DNA of 64,000 nucleotides from Thiomicrorhabdus lithotrophica (GCF_029201445.1 NZ_CP102381.1:186001-250000), one strand, 5' to 3'. Positions 1 to 9,449 are shown, numbered from the stretch's first letter. A program made the numbers and translations. The notes: generated from the letters alone by a model not told the origin.

Positions 1-660
1 CCGTTAGATAGTTTGCAGATTCAGCAGTGGATAGTAGAAATAAACACTCAGTGGATACTTAATGGCCGATCTGCTGAAACTCAGCAGCAATTGTTAGCTT
101 TAGAGCAAGCGGCTAGCTTAAGTGATTTTGTTTACACAACCCAGTTAGCGCGTTTAATAGGTCAGGATTTGGGTTATTTAAAGCAACTTGAAGATGATGG
201 TTTAAGGAGTCCGTTGCCAGATACGCGGTCACTTAAGAAAGTTATAAACCAATTAACCGTTAAAAATATGGCAAGGTCTGCTCCGCAATCGGGTATTAAC
301 TCGACAGATGCTAGTGGCTCAACAAGTGCATTGGATGGATTGCTAGAAAAGTTCAGCCAGATGATTACCGTTAAAAAACGTCCCGAAGATGAGGCTTCTT
401 CGGCAGTAGATTCTCTACTTATTAATGATGTTTTGCTGCAAAGACTCTCTCTTCTGGTGGATCGTTTGGACTGGGGTTTACAAACCCGTTCTGAAGATAC
501 CGTCAACCTTGCGGTAGCGGATATTAAAGAGTTTATTCAGCGTCATTATGCTAATGAATTTTCTGAGTTTAATCTTTTATTGGCGCCTTTTGAGTCGGTA
601 GAATTTCCTCGTAAACATAGTCTAGCTATCATGAAACTTGATGAAGCTGTACGTGAATAA
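1..660 (+). CDS. hemX: HemX-like protein (uroporphyrinogen-III C-methyltransferase family), C-terminal part
   Basis: The frame is open from the first base, so this is the end of a longer gene cut by the window edge; the TTG at 13 is not the true start. About 219 residues are visible, mostly helical, with no catalytic motif. The pattern of a first repeat-like helical segment, a low-complexity Ser/Thr-rich stretch (about residues 85-125) and a final helical segment resembles the periplasmic part of HemX. The best support is position: it lies 43 bp upstream of hemY on the same strand, the usual hemX-hemY order in gammaproteobacteria. HemX's biochemical role is unsettled despite its methyltransferase label. 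Sequence similarity alone would be weak. Confidence 0.6.
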   Translation, partial: PLDSLQIQQWIVEINTQWILNGRSAETQQQLLALEQAASLSDFVYTTQLARLIGQDLGYLKQLEDDGLRSPLPDTRSLKKVINQLTVKNMARSAPQSGINSTDASGSTSALDGLLEKFSQMITVKKRPEDEASSAVDSLLINDVLLQRLSLLVDRLDWGLQTRSEDTVNLAVADIKEFIQRHYANEFSEFNLLLAPFESVEFPRKHSLAIMKLDEAVRE

Positions 661-703
661 TCCATTGTGTTTCCCTGTGCAATATAAAGAGTTCAATTAA
701 TTT

Positions 704-1879
704 ATGCGTTTAATTATTGTCTTATCTCTAGTATTTTTTGTTGCTACCTCGCTTGCGACTCTGCTTTTGTACGATAACGGCCAGGTGTCTATGGTTTGGG
801 GAGACTGGGTTGTAGAAACGAGTGTGAGCTTCTTAATCGCAGCAGTTTTAATCGGCTTTATTGTTGTGTATGGTTTGCTTCGTTTGCTTTTAAATATATG
901 GCATTTACCGCTTTTCTGGCGAAAACATAGACGTTTACGCCAGTACAGTAAAGCAGAAACTGCGATGGCAAAGGGAATGATTGCTTTAGAGTATGGTGAT
1001 TGGCATAAAGCAGAAAAACAGTTGATTAAAAGCGCTAAGAATAGTGAAGCAGGCCTGGTGCATTATTTAAGTGCAGCCAAAATGGCTCATAATCAAAAAG
1101 CGTTTGGTCGCAGAGATCAATATATTAATCAGGCGAGAGAGATTTATCCAGCTGAGTATGTGACGATTGGTTTGGTTGAAGCACGCCTGCTTTCTGAAGA
1201 TAAGCCTGAAATGTCTTTAGCAATATTGGAAGCTTTGTATGAACAGCAGTCTAAAAATCCTACGATTTTAGCCGAATATGCGGCTGGCTTAAAGAAGCAA
1301 GGTTATTGGCAAACGTTGTCAGAAATATTACCAGACCTTAAGAAAACTAGAGCTTTAGACAGTCTTGAATATGCTGAATTAGAGCAACAGTTTTGGGCTG
1401 GAAAATTAGCTACTGCAGCGGATGAAGCAGAATTGGATTCGGTTTGGCAAAGTCTATCCAAGAAGCAACAACTTATCCCAGAGATTTTGGCAGAGTATGT
1501 TGAGCAAAGAATAGGTTGGGATCAAGAAGTTACTTTAGAAAGCCTGCTAGAACGTGCGATCAAAAAGCAGTGGAATGACCGATTGGTATACCAGTACGGA
1601 CGTCTAACATTAGGGCCTGCTTTTGAGCGTTTAAAAGTAGCTGAGAAATGGCGCAAAACTTATGGGGATGAAAACCCCGTATTATTGTTAACCTTAGGCC
1701 GTTTAGCCTGTAAAAGTCAATTGTGGGCATTAGGTCAAGGTTACCTAAAGCAGAGTCTTCAGCTTCGTACCGAAGTTGAAACCTTTCATGCTTTAGCTCA
1801 ATGTTATGAGGCTGAAGGTAAAGAAAACCAAGCCGCCATAACCTACAAAGAAGCAATTTTACAATTAGAAAATAAATGA
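704..1879 (+). CDS. hemY: HemY, inner-membrane TPR protein of the heme operon
   Basis: The protein has 391 residues. The N-terminus carries two membrane segments (about 1-24 and 38-64), followed by a basic stretch rich in Arg/Lys and then tetratricopeptide-like helical repeats, the standard layout of HemY. E. coli HemY is thought to coordinate late heme-synthesis enzymes at the membrane; it is not the protoporphyrinogen oxidase of Gram-positives that shares the name. It follows the hemX-like gene with a 43 bp gap and is probably cotranscribed. The near-palindrome CAGGCCTGG lies in frame at about 1050, coding A-G-L-V. The last residues form a TPR with a typical N-Q-A-A-I-T-Y-K pattern. Confidence 0.85.
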   Translation: MRLIIVLSLVFFVATSLATLLLYDNGQVSMVWGDWVVETSVSFLIAAVLIGFIVVYGLLRLLLNIWHLPLFWRKHRRLRQYSKAETAMAKGMIALEYGDWHKAEKQLIKSAKNSEAGLVHYLSAAKMAHNQKAFGRRDQYINQAREIYPAEYVTIGLVEARLLSEDKPEMSLAILEALYEQQSKNPTILAEYAAGLKKQGYWQTLSEILPDLKKTRALDSLEYAELEQQFWAGKLATAADEAELDSVWQSLSKKQQLIPEILAEYVEQRIGWDQEVTLESLLERAIKKQWNDRLVYQYGRLTLGPAFERLKVAEKWRKTYGDENPVLLLTLGRLACKSQLWALGQGYLKQSLQLRTEVETFHALAQCYEAEGKENQAAITYKEAILQLENK

Positions 1880-1921
1880 TTTACTGGCCTGGTTTTCTTT
1901 ACCTAGCAGCTTAATTCGTAC

Positions 1922-1937
1922 TTACCAGGCCTGGTAA
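1922..1937. repeat. Iterated palindrome TTACCAGGCCTGGTAA
   Basis: An exact copy of the 16-base intergenic form, within an 18-bp perfect palindrome (1921-1938). It lies between the converging ends of hemY and the heme-sensor gene. A partial copy (CTGGCCTGG) lies 40 bp before it. Confidence 0.9.
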
Positions 1938-2081
1938 GTGCAAATCAGTTCACATCACATGTTTTGACTCTTTTTTATTAAATACGATTGCTTTCTAATG
2001 TGTTATTTACAGGCAATGTCAGTAATCTATTAATTAGCTTTGGGTTATGTAGGTTATAGGGACTAAGTTCATTGTAATAAA

Positions 2082-2117
2082 AAAGCCAGCATGTGTTTTT
2101 GTCACAATGCTGGCTTT
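2082..2117 (-). terminator. Rho-independent terminator of the heme-sensor gene
   Basis: An 11-bp stem, AAAGCCAGCAT paired with ATGCTGGCTTT, is followed on the minus strand by a run of T. It lies 34 bp past the stop codon of the minus-strand gene. Confidence 0.8.
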
Positions 2118-2150
2118 GTTAGAGTAAATTAGAAAAGCTTATGTAAGCTT

Positions 2151-3503
2151 CTATTTGTTGTCTTCTGGAGGGTAACGTCCCGTTTGTTGTTCTGACTCAC
2201 GCATGGATTGAACTGCGCTCTTTAAGAGTTCTTTAGCGGTTGTGTCATCGCCATTGTAGGTTGCATGCCCTACTTGAATCGTAAACTGATACTCAGGTCG
2301 AGCAATTGAACGCTTAACGTCTTGAGGAATGTCGCTATTTATAAGGCGAGCATAAATATCTGACTTAAAAGTTTTAATGCCTTCTTCATCAGTTTCTGGT
2401 GCAACGATAGCAAAAATATGTTCTTCAAGTCGGAACGCCATATCTGTTTCACGGGTATCACTGTGCAAAATCTGACCAAAGACCATGTATTTAGAGCCAG
2501 GTGCCTCAATTTCAATGTTTTTAGCAGTAGAGTTTAGCACTTTCACATCAACCAGTTTAATAAGCACTAGTGAGAACGAGTGTTGGTAGCGGTGACTACG
2601 AAATAGCTCATATTTCATGACTTCATTGAAGCGTTCTTTGTGGAATAAACCACTTTCATGTTCTGTGACAACTAAGGCATCCAGTTTGTCGTATATACCT
2701 CTAATGGTCTGTATGTGAGTAGAGATGCTTTCATCAATCTGATCAATTTCAATCATTTGCTGAGGAATGCGTTCCCAGTCGATATGCTGTTCATGACTAC
2801 TTAAGCGTAAACGTTTCACACGTTCACTTAAGCCGGCTAAAGGTACAAGTAAATTAGTTTGTACAAGCTTGTTGGTAATTATGGTCGCAATCACGATAAA
2901 GATAAGTAAAAAGATTACGAAGAAGGCAATGGTTGAGGTGGTTGAAACTTGGTTAATAGACATGGGTACTTGCAGCACCATGGTTCCAGCTAAAGCGCCA
3001 GCATAAATTTCACCAGTTTTCACTTCTTGTGAATGGCAGACTAAGCATTGGCTTTGAAATTTAATTGGGATAGCAGCATTAATGGTGCTGTTCAAAATAT
3101 TCGTTTCAACAATAAGGCGTTCATTGCGTTGAACGTCTTCAATAAGGCGTTGAAAGGTAGCTGTAGTAGGAGTGGATGGGTCAATGATATCATCTTCTTC
3201 AGGGTCTAAAAATTGAGGCGCTTTTTGTAAGAAGAGAGCTGCACCAGGCATTTTTTCGCGAATACCTTGATAAACTTTATCAATATTGTACGGTTGCCAC
3301 CCTGTGTTTAGATGTTCATTGACAGCTTCATAACTTCGTTGCTCTAAGTTCTCAATATCAGAATTAATAGTGTGGTTTAGAGCAAAGTATGCTGGTATGC
3401 CCGTAAGTGGCAAGCTAATAGCAAACGCTAATGCAATCGCTATAAAAAGCTGATTCAAAAGAACCGATTTAAAGGTGTATTGTTTAAAGTTAATGTTTGC
3501 CAT
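2151..3503 (-). CDS. Membrane heme-sensor protein with degenerate GGDEF domain
   Basis: The 450-residue protein has a membrane segment at about 13-35, a periplasmic region of about 150 residues with a c-type heme site C-L-V-C-H (153-157), a second membrane segment at about 190-210, a HAMP-like linker, and a C-terminal domain from about 273 that follows the GGDEF fold (E-S-G-L-F-H-K-E-R-F in place of LTGLxNRRxF). The GGDEF signature itself is missing: the matching stretch reads R-L-E-E-H-I-F-A. I infer a redox, gas or heme sensor whose output domain does not make c-di-GMP and may bind a nucleotide or partner instead. The sensory part resembles the Tll0287-like family also seen at 56624. It is a single gene with its own terminator. 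Confidence 0.7.
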   Translation of the reverse strand: MANINFKQYTFKSVLLNQLFIAIALAFAISLPLTGIPAYFALNHTINSDIENLEQRSYEAVNEHLNTGWQPYNIDKVYQGIREKMPGAALFLQKAPQFLDPEEDDIIDPSTPTTATFQRLIEDVQRNERLIVETNILNSTINAAIPIKFQSQCLVCHSQEVKTGEIYAGALAGTMVLQVPMSINQVSTTSTIAFFVIFLLIFIVIATIITNKLVQTNLLVPLAGLSERVKRLRLSSHEQHIDWERIPQQMIEIDQIDESISTHIQTIRGIYDKLDALVVTEHESGLFHKERFNEVMKYELFRSHRYQHSFSLVLIKLVDVKVLNSTAKNIEIEAPGSKYMVFGQILHSDTRETDMAFRLEEHIFAIVAPETDEEGIKTFKSDIYARLINSDIPQDVKRSIARPEYQFTIQVGHATYNGDDTTAKELLKSAVQSMRESEQQTGRYPPEDNK

Positions 3504-3656
3504 GATCGTCTTTTAATTTCTTCACATTTGCATTATAGACCAGCACAATAAGTATTATTAATCTATTAGGAATCAATAAATTAATAAGGGTATTAGCTTA
3601 TATTTTAACGATTTAAAATTTATATTTGTACGTATACGCTTCTTTTAGTCGAGATT

Positions 3657-4346
3657 TTAATGAGTTAATTTTTCTTCAGGTAATCCCGCGTCTAAAAATG
3701 CTTGTTTGGCAACTTGAATCATTGGCCATGGCCCACACATGTAGACTGTTGCATGGGTTAAGCTTGGATGTTGTTTTAATACTGTTTGGTGCACTAAACC
3801 CGTTTCACCTTGCCACTGCTCAGTCTCGTCAGAAATAACCGGAACGTATTCAATGTGCCCCTCTTTTTGAGTTAAGTCAATTAACCAATCGTGCATATAC
3901 AGCTCTTGTGGAGAACGTGCGCCCCAATAAAATGTAATTGGTACTTGAATGTTTTGGCGTAATGACTCAACTAAAAGAGCTCTCATGGGAGCAAAACCGG
4001 TTCCGCCAGCAACAAAAATAATCGCTTCGTGGGCAGGTTTTAATGACATTTGCGCTTTTGGACCTTGCATAACGAGTGTTTCACCGGCTTTAATTGCAAA
4101 AAGCTTTTTCATCCATTCACTATCCGCTTGTTTGCGAATATGGCACTCAATTAATCCATCTTCTCGAGGTGCATTGGCGATAGAAAACGGTTTTAATTCT
4201 TCAGTATCAAACCCAAGCATAATGTAGTCGCCAGAAGTATAGGCAATGGGATGCTCAGGTTTTAGTAATAATTGAATGATCTGTGGAGCAAGAATGTTTA
4301 CTTGCACCACTTTCATGACATGGGTGATATTGTCAGTTGAAGACAT
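3657..4346 (-). CDS. NAD(P)H-flavin reductase of the Fre/FNR family
   Basis: The 229-residue protein has an FAD/FMN-binding barrel (about 1-100, with K-P-F-S-I-A-N at 52-58 matching the RxxS flavin motif) and an NAD-binding domain with A-G-G-T-G-F-A-P (113-120), Y-W-G-A-R and C-G-P-W-P-M near the C-terminus. There is no 2Fe-2S or other electron-carrier domain, so it is a stand-alone reductase delivering reduced flavin, like E. coli Fre. It begins 9 bp after xthA on the same strand and is probably its operon partner. The physiological acceptor cannot be told from sequence. Confidence 0.8.
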   Translation of the reverse strand: MSSTDNITHVMKVVQVNILAPQIIQLLLKPEHPIAYTSGDYIMLGFDTEELKPFSIANAPREDGLIECHIRKQADSEWMKKLFAIKAGETLVMQGPKAQMSLKPAHEAIIFVAGGTGFAPMRALLVESLRQNIQVPITFYWGARSPQELYMHDWLIDLTQKEGHIEYVPVISDETEQWQGETGLVHQTVLKQHPSLTHATVYMCGPWPMIQVAKQAFLDAGLPEEKLTH

Positions 4347-4355
4347 TAAACTTCC

Positions 4356-5177
4356 TTAAAATTTAAACTCGGTCCATACAGGCGCATGATCAGAAGGCTT
4401 TTCCATCCCTCTTACATCATAACCAACCTCACTGGCGACTGCTTTTTTATTGAGTGATTCTGTGGCTAAAACAGTGTCGATACGTAAACCGCGTCGAGGT
4501 TCACGATCAAAACCTTTAGAGCGATAATCAAACCAACTAAATATTTCATTGGTATCAGGGTGAATGGTTCTAAAGGTATCAGTAAGTCCCCAGTCTAAAA
4601 GAGTTTGCCACCATTCACGCTCTTCTGGTAAGAAGCTGGTTTTTCCATCTCGTAACCAGCGTTTACGGTTGGGTTCACCGATGCCAATGTCTAAATCCGT
4701 TGGTGAGATATTAAAATCACCGATAACGGCAATTTTGTGACTAGGGTCACACTCCGTATTTAAATAAGCCATTAAATCTTGGTAAAACTTTTCTTTGGCG
4801 GGGAATTTGACAGGATGGTCACGATTTTCTCCTTGCGGGAAATAACCATTTACAACACGCACTTGTTCTCCATTTTCTAAAATAAAATCGCCAATAATCA
4901 TGCGCTTTTGAGCGTCTTCATCGTCGGTTTTCCAGCCTTTTTGAAAATCCACCAGTTCTATGTCTTTGCGATACAACAAAGCAACGCCATAGTGGGTTTT
5001 TTGTCCAATGAAAATGGCTTTGTATCCCATCTCTTCCAGCGCTTCAATTGGAAACTCGTGGTCTTGTACTTTGGTTTCTTGTAAGCCAATAATATCCGGT
5101 GTAATTTTGTCAGTTAATGCTTGAAGTTGATGTAAACGTAAACGCACGCTATTCGTATTGAAAGAGACAATTTTCAT
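4356..5177 (-). CDS. xthA: Exodeoxyribonuclease III
   Basis: This 273-residue AP endonuclease/3'-5' exonuclease acts in base excision repair. The metal and catalytic residues of the family are visible: N-T-N-S-V-R at the start, L-Q-E-T-K (the metal-binding Glu), G-Y-F-P-Q-G, G-D-F-N-I-S (Asp/Asn pair) and the final S-D-H-A-P-V-W with the catalytic His. Length matches the E. coli enzyme. The gene is first in a two-gene unit with the flavin reductase. Confidence 0.93.
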   Translation of the reverse strand: MKIVSFNTNSVRLRLHQLQALTDKITPDIIGLQETKVQDHEFPIEALEEMGYKAIFIGQKTHYGVALLYRKDIELVDFQKGWKTDDEDAQKRMIIGDFILENGEQVRVVNGYFPQGENRDHPVKFPAKEKFYQDLMAYLNTECDPSHKIAVIGDFNISPTDLDIGIGEPNRKRWLRDGKTSFLPEEREWWQTLLDWGLTDTFRTIHPDTNEIFSWFDYRSKGFDREPRRGLRIDTVLATESLNKKAVASEVGYDVRGMEKPSDHAPVWTEFKF

Positions 5178-5372
5178 AAAAATTGAAAGCCTTTTGGTGA
5201 AATTTATTTAGAGTTTGCTTAGAAAAAAGCATTTAAAATAATTATAACGAATTTAGTCTCTAATCTTAGGGTAAATGAAGGTCATACGTTGTATAAATCC
5301 AATTTTATTTTGGTGTTTTGGTATTATTAGGATAATTTGCAGTAGAAAAAGAATATTAAGGAATCAAATGTT

Positions 5373-6230
5373 ATGAACCACGTTTATCGATTAGTTATTT
5401 CTTGCCCTGATCAGGTAGGAATTGTTGCCAAGGTTGCTGAGTATATTGCTGGCCAGGGCGGTTCGATTGTTGAGGCTAATCATCATACTGATTCAGGCAA
5501 TGGTTGGTTTTTTATGCGCCATGAAATCTTGGCAAGTTCTTTATCTGCTAGTTTAGAAGAGTTTGAAAAAGGGTTTCAGGCTTTAGCAGAGGAGTTTGAA
5601 ATGGAGTGGTATATTTCAGATTCTCAAAAACCCAAAAAGATTGCTTTGTTTGCCTCAAAAGAATCACACTGTTTGGCGGATTTATTGCATAGATGGCATG
5701 AGAATGAATTGCCTGGTGAAGTTGTGTGTGTGATTGCTAACCATGATGATTTACGTTCAATGGTTGAATGGTATAAAGTGCCGTTCCATCATATTCCGGT
5801 TACACCAGATACTAAACCTCAGGCGTTTGCACAAGCTGAAGCAGTTGCTTCACAGTATGATACGGAAGTCATTGTGCTGGCTCGTTATATGCAAATTTTA
5901 CCGCCAAAGATGTGTAGCGATTATGCAGGGCAAGTAATTAATATTCACCACAGTTTCTTACCGTCTTTTGTTGGTGCGAAACCTTATCATCAAGCGAGTG
6001 AACGTGGCGTTAAGTTGATTGGTGCAACTTGTCATTATGTGACAGAAGACTTAGATGAAGGACCGATTATTGAGCAAGATGTGATTCGTGTGAATCATTC
6101 TAAAACCATTGATGACTTAAAGCGTTTAGGACGAGATGTTGAGAAAACCGTTTTAGCCCGTGGGCTTCGCTATCACTTAGAAGACAGAGTGTTAATTCAC
6201 GGTAATAAAACCGTTGTTTTTGACTCTTGA
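5373..6230 (+). CDS. purU: Formyltetrahydrofolate deformylase
   Basis: The enzyme hydrolyses 10-formyl-tetrahydrofolate to formate and tetrahydrofolate, balancing one-carbon pools and feeding formate to purine synthesis. The 285 residues comprise an ACT regulatory domain (about 3-80) and a formyltransferase-fold domain (about 90-285) with N-I-H-H-S-F-L-P-S-F and L-D-E-G-P-I-I-E, which carry the catalytic Asn, His and Asp. The start at 5373 has an AAGGA site 11 bp upstream; the ATG five bases earlier is closed after two codons. A terminator follows. Confidence 0.93.
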   Translation: MNHVYRLVISCPDQVGIVAKVAEYIAGQGGSIVEANHHTDSGNGWFFMRHEILASSLSASLEEFEKGFQALAEEFEMEWYISDSQKPKKIALFASKESHCLADLLHRWHENELPGEVVCVIANHDDLRSMVEWYKVPFHHIPVTPDTKPQAFAQAEAVASQYDTEVIVLARYMQILPPKMCSDYAGQVINIHHSFLPSFVGAKPYHQASERGVKLIGATCHYVTEDLDEGPIIEQDVIRVNHSKTIDDLKRLGRDVEKTVLARGLRYHLEDRVLIHGNKTVVFDS

Positions 6231-6252
6231 TTTTTAATGTTTCTTTATAAAT

Positions 6253-6285
6253 TACCCCCTCTCCACTGGGGTATAGAGGCCTAAC
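6253..6285 (+). repeat. C4/G4 hairpin + AGGCCT repeat, copy A
   Basis: A 6-bp stem TACCCC/GGGGTA is followed at once by TAGAGGCCTAAC. The same arrangement occurs at 12788 and 54923, each time 17-27 bp after the stop codon of a plus-strand gene. Confidence 0.6.
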
Positions 6286-6307
6286 TTATAAAACTAAATA
6301 GTTAAGG

Positions 6308-6350
6308 AAACCGATGTATTCTAGAGATACGATACATCGGTTTTCTTGTT
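6308..6350. terminator. Terminator between purU and tmcA
   Basis: A 12-bp stem AAACCGATGTAT/ATACATCGGTTT is followed by TTCTTGTTTTT on the plus strand. It sits between converging genes and probably serves purU, perhaps both. Confidence 0.7.
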
Positions 6351-6361
6351 TTTAAGGCTGG

Positions 6362-8611
6362 TTAGAAGTGCTTCGTTGGTTTACCAAATTTTGGGTTTTG
6401 ATGATTGGTGATTTTTTTGGGTACCCAGTGAGCAATCATTTTTTTGAGCGCCTCTTCAACACCTTTACGGCCGCTTAAGTGGTGTTGGTGAGCTACGGTT
6501 TGCCAACTTTCTTTTTTGAGTACCTTGTCACACCATATAGCTTGTTCGCTGATCGATGCGCCGCGAATAGTGTGGGCAGATTGTAAGCTCCATTCCCAAA
6601 TTTTTCCGCTTATGGATTCATAAGGTCGGCTATTGTTTTGATAGTTGATTAAAACCTTATCCAAACCAATGTTACGTTTTTTGAAGCGGAAGGTGTTTAT
6701 GATTTGCCAGACTTGTGTGGCTGGTAGATATGGTAATGACTCTAATAACAAATGTGGAAATTGCTCCTGGAAATGCGATTGAATTAGAGCCAAAGCTTGT
6801 CTTGCCATTGCAGTTAGGGGTTTTGCGACCACCAGATTATGGCTACCGCTAGCCTTGTCGCGTTTGACGCCAACATGCAAAGGCCAAAAATGTTGTTCAA
6901 ACCAAAACGGTAGCAACTCTTCAGTTGCACCAAAGCTACTGCTTAGATAATCTACACTTGCTAAGGTAGCCAGTTTTTCTACCTCTTGTAACAAGTGTTG
7001 ACCAATACCATTTCGTTGATAAGCAGGGTGAACAGCAATGCGCATGATTCGCCAAGTTGAAAGTAGCATAAAATCATCTTGCGCGTAGTTCTTAGTCAGC
7101 AGTTGTGGTACTAAATGCCCGTGGGCGCGAGCTTGACCTGGATTTAACTTACCTTCTTCAATACACAGCACGGCTCCGATAATATGCATTTTCCCAGCCT
7201 GTTCAATACAGGCGACTAAAACATGAATGTTGGGAGCGTTAAGTAATTGCTGTAAATCGTTTGGACTGGTTTGATAGTGTGCTTGAACGAGAAGTCCAAA
7301 CAGAGATTCAAGCATCGCTCGATTATTTAAAAGTTCATTAATGTCGACCTTTTTAAAACTTAAATCTAACGGAGTAATCGTATCAAAAATTTCAGATTCA
7401 TCTATGTCGGCAAAGTTCGCATCTAATAAAAGAGCGTGATTAATCGCATGCTCTAGCGGATCATTTTTTGCCCAACGTATGGGTTGTTTTAGATGGCAGG
7501 TTTTCCAATCTGGAGTATGAATGTCGAGTTGTTTTTTAAAGCGTAATTCAAAGCCACGACCAGAACCTTCGTAACCCTGTTGAGTCGTCGAAAATACCAG
7601 GCGATGATGGCGCATGAGTAGGTCGGTCAATAGTGGTGTTGGCAGATGAGCCGCTTCATCCACTAATAATATGTCAGCCGCGGTTGGGTTTAGAATCAGA
7701 TGGTCTGGGGCAATAAACTCAATGGTTTTGAGTTCGTTGTTATATTTAAAAGCTACCAGGCCTGGTTTGTTGTTAATGAGTTCAATTTGCAGGCTTTTAT
7801 CTTGTGTATTAAGCGTCTTTAAAACTTCTATAGCGTGTTTAAATGCTGCTTTAGTTTGATCTAGTCTGCTAGCGGTAATGACGATATGTTGTTTGCCATC
7901 CAGTAGGCAATCAACAGCCGCAATGCCTAACGCACTACTCTTGCCTCGGCCTCTATCCGCAGTAATGATAAGAGGGCGTTTTCGGTGTCCAAAAGCAACG
8001 GAATGAATTGCCTTAAGGGCATGGGTTTGATCTTCAGTAGGTAGTGTTTGATGGCTGAAGGTGTTGTCATTTGAATGGGTGAAATTTGAGGCTGCTTGGC
8101 TAACGTCTTGTTCAAGCCAAACAATGTTAGACTCTTTCCAGCTAAGAATTAAGTGTTTGGTAAACGCATTTTTGGCATCACTAAGGTTTAGTGGTGTGTT
8201 TAAAAAACGACTGTTTTCGGGATTATGTAATTCAGACCACTCGTTGATGCTTGGCGTTAGCAGAATAAGCAGACCGCCCGACTGAATCATGCCGGAAACA
8301 ATGCCTAAAGTGTCAGCGCTGAGACCTTGTTTAACATCGATGATCGCCCCAGATATTTCTTGACCTAAATAATAGGGTAAACGTTTAGACTCTATGCATT
8401 CAAAATCATGCCTTGTAAAAACGTCAGGTATACAAACGGGCTCTTTAACTTCGTTTTTACTGAGTGTAGAAGCAACCCAAAAAACCGTTTCGTGGTTTTT
8501 ATAGAGAGAATCTATTTGCTGACTTTGCCAGTCTGAATCGCCGCTTAAAATAACTAGAGCTCTATGGTGTTCGGTAAATAGTGTTTTGCGGAGTTGAATA
8601 AGATCTGACAT
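6362..8611 (-). CDS. tmcA: tRNA(Met) cytidine acetyltransferase
   Basis: TmcA forms N4-acetylcytidine at the wobble base of elongator tRNA(Met), using acetyl-CoA and ATP. The 749-residue protein shows the expected order: an N-terminal DUF1726-like domain, a helicase-like ATPase with Walker A A-D-R-G-R-G-K-S-S (218-226) and Walker B L-L-V-D-E-A-A-H-L, a GNAT domain with R-I-A-V-H-P-A-Y-Q-R-N-G-I-G (acetyl-CoA binding), and a C-terminal tRNA-binding tail. It is about 80 residues longer than the E. coli enzyme. An iterated palindrome at 7756 codes P-G-L-V within it. It stands alone. Confidence 0.93.
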   Translation of the reverse strand: MSDLIQLRKTLFTEHHRALVILSGDSDWQSQQIDSLYKNHETVFWVASTLSKNEVKEPVCIPDVFTRHDFECIESKRLPYYLGQEISGAIIDVKQGLSADTLGIVSGMIQSGGLLILLTPSINEWSELHNPENSRFLNTPLNLSDAKNAFTKHLILSWKESNIVWLEQDVSQAASNFTHSNDNTFSHQTLPTEDQTHALKAIHSVAFGHRKRPLIITADRGRGKSSALGIAAVDCLLDGKQHIVITASRLDQTKAAFKHAIEVLKTLNTQDKSLQIELINNKPGLVAFKYNNELKTIEFIAPDHLILNPTAADILLVDEAAHLPTPLLTDLLMRHHRLVFSTTQQGYEGSGRGFELRFKKQLDIHTPDWKTCHLKQPIRWAKNDPLEHAINHALLLDANFADIDESEIFDTITPLDLSFKKVDINELLNNRAMLESLFGLLVQAHYQTSPNDLQQLLNAPNIHVLVACIEQAGKMHIIGAVLCIEEGKLNPGQARAHGHLVPQLLTKNYAQDDFMLLSTWRIMRIAVHPAYQRNGIGQHLLQEVEKLATLASVDYLSSSFGATEELLPFWFEQHFWPLHVGVKRDKASGSHNLVVAKPLTAMARQALALIQSHFQEQFPHLLLESLPYLPATQVWQIINTFRFKKRNIGLDKVLINYQNNSRPYESISGKIWEWSLQSAHTIRGASISEQAIWCDKVLKKESWQTVAHQHHLSGRKGVEEALKKMIAHWVPKKITNHQNPKFGKPTKHF
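7756..7767. repeat. Iterated palindrome ACCAGGCCTGGT inside tmcA
   Basis: Exact 12-base copy, read as K-P-G-L-V in the TmcA frame. Confidence 0.9.
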
Positions 8612-8702
8612 GTTTTTTAGGTTTCTCAGGGCTAATTTAGGTTGTTTTAAGTTGTTTTTATTTTAATTAAATAGCTATGTTGTATTACAGGCAGTTAGTC
8701 AT

Positions 8703-8910
8703 TTAAAGGTTTAGGTTTAACCAAAGATAATAACCTTGACCATAGGTAATGCCAATACGTGTTAATTCCTTTGCATCTTCTTTGACTTTAACGTATTTGG
8801 CAACAGTTTCTTGATTGTTCAGCGCATTGTTCTTTCGAATGTAGTGAGTAACCGTTTATTTTTATCGTCTTATCACAACTATCGTTAGTGGATTTAGCGT
8901 CAATTTTGAA
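8703..8910 (-). pseudogene. Remnant of an EAL (c-di-GMP phosphodiesterase) domain gene
   Basis: The 339-bp gap between tmcA and msrB has no intact gene, but minus-strand translation gives pieces of the last quarter of an EAL domain. From about 8910 down one frame reads F-K-I-D-A-K-S, like the conserved LKIDxSF. After a frameshift another reads E-T-V-A-K-Y-V-K and then L-T-R-I-G-I-T-Y-G-Q-G-Y-Y-L before a stop at 8703-8705, like the family's T-I-A-E-F-V-E and I-G-V-D-Y-A-Q-G-Y. The catalytic Glu of the V-A-E motif has become Lys. I infer a decayed gene whose front has been deleted. The match is by eye. Confidence 0.55.
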
Positions 8911-8950
8911 GCTACAGCAGATTTTTTACTTTTGGTTTGGCCAGGTTAAT

Positions 8951-9376
8951 CTAACATTCTTTAAAGTCTAAGCTCGCGGAATTTATGCAAAACCGCAAAC
9001 CTGTTGGTTGTGGGCCATCATTAAAAACATGGCCTAAATGACTATGGCAAGCCGCACATAAAACTTCGGTACGTACCATGCCATGGGTGTTGTCTACTTT
9101 TTCAATGACGGCTTCTTTATTAATGGGTTGCCAGTAGCTAGGCCAACCAGATCCAGAATCATATTTTTCACTTGAAGAAAATAACGGTGCCTGGCAGCAA
9201 GCGCATGAGTAGATTCCAGGGGTTTTTAAATCCCAATATTTACCCGTAAACGCACGTTCGGTTCCACCACAACGACAAATCTCATATTGCTCAGGCGTGA
9301 GTTTTTCTTTCCAATAACTATCCGTTGGAGATTCCGATGTGCTTGGTTCGGCTAAGGTTTTCTCATCTTCTTTCAT
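8951..9376 (-). CDS. msrB: Peptide-methionine (R)-S-oxide reductase
   Basis: MsrB repairs oxidised methionine residues in proteins. The 141-residue protein has the catalytic R-F-C-I-N-S-A-S-L near its C-terminus, and two zinc-binding Cys pairs (C-A-C-C-Q and C-A-A-C-H). The motifs S-G-S-G-W-P-S-Y and [10 protein letters not shown] are also those of the family. There is no signal peptide, so the enzyme is cytoplasmic. It has an acidic N-terminal extension of about 18 residues. The gene diverges from mnmC with 73 bp between start codons. Confidence 0.93.
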   Translation of the reverse strand: MKEDEKTLAEPSTSESPTDSYWKEKLTPEQYEICRCGGTERAFTGKYWDLKTPGIYSCACCQAPLFSSSEKYDSGSGWPSYWQPINKEAVIEKVDNTHGMVRTEVLCAACHSHLGHVFNDGPQPTGLRFCINSASLDFKEC

Positions 9377-9449
9377 TGAACTCTCCTGTCAGGCGTATAA
9401 TGATGTCTTTTATTACTGCCTAATATAAACCTTTGAATCTAAAATATAA

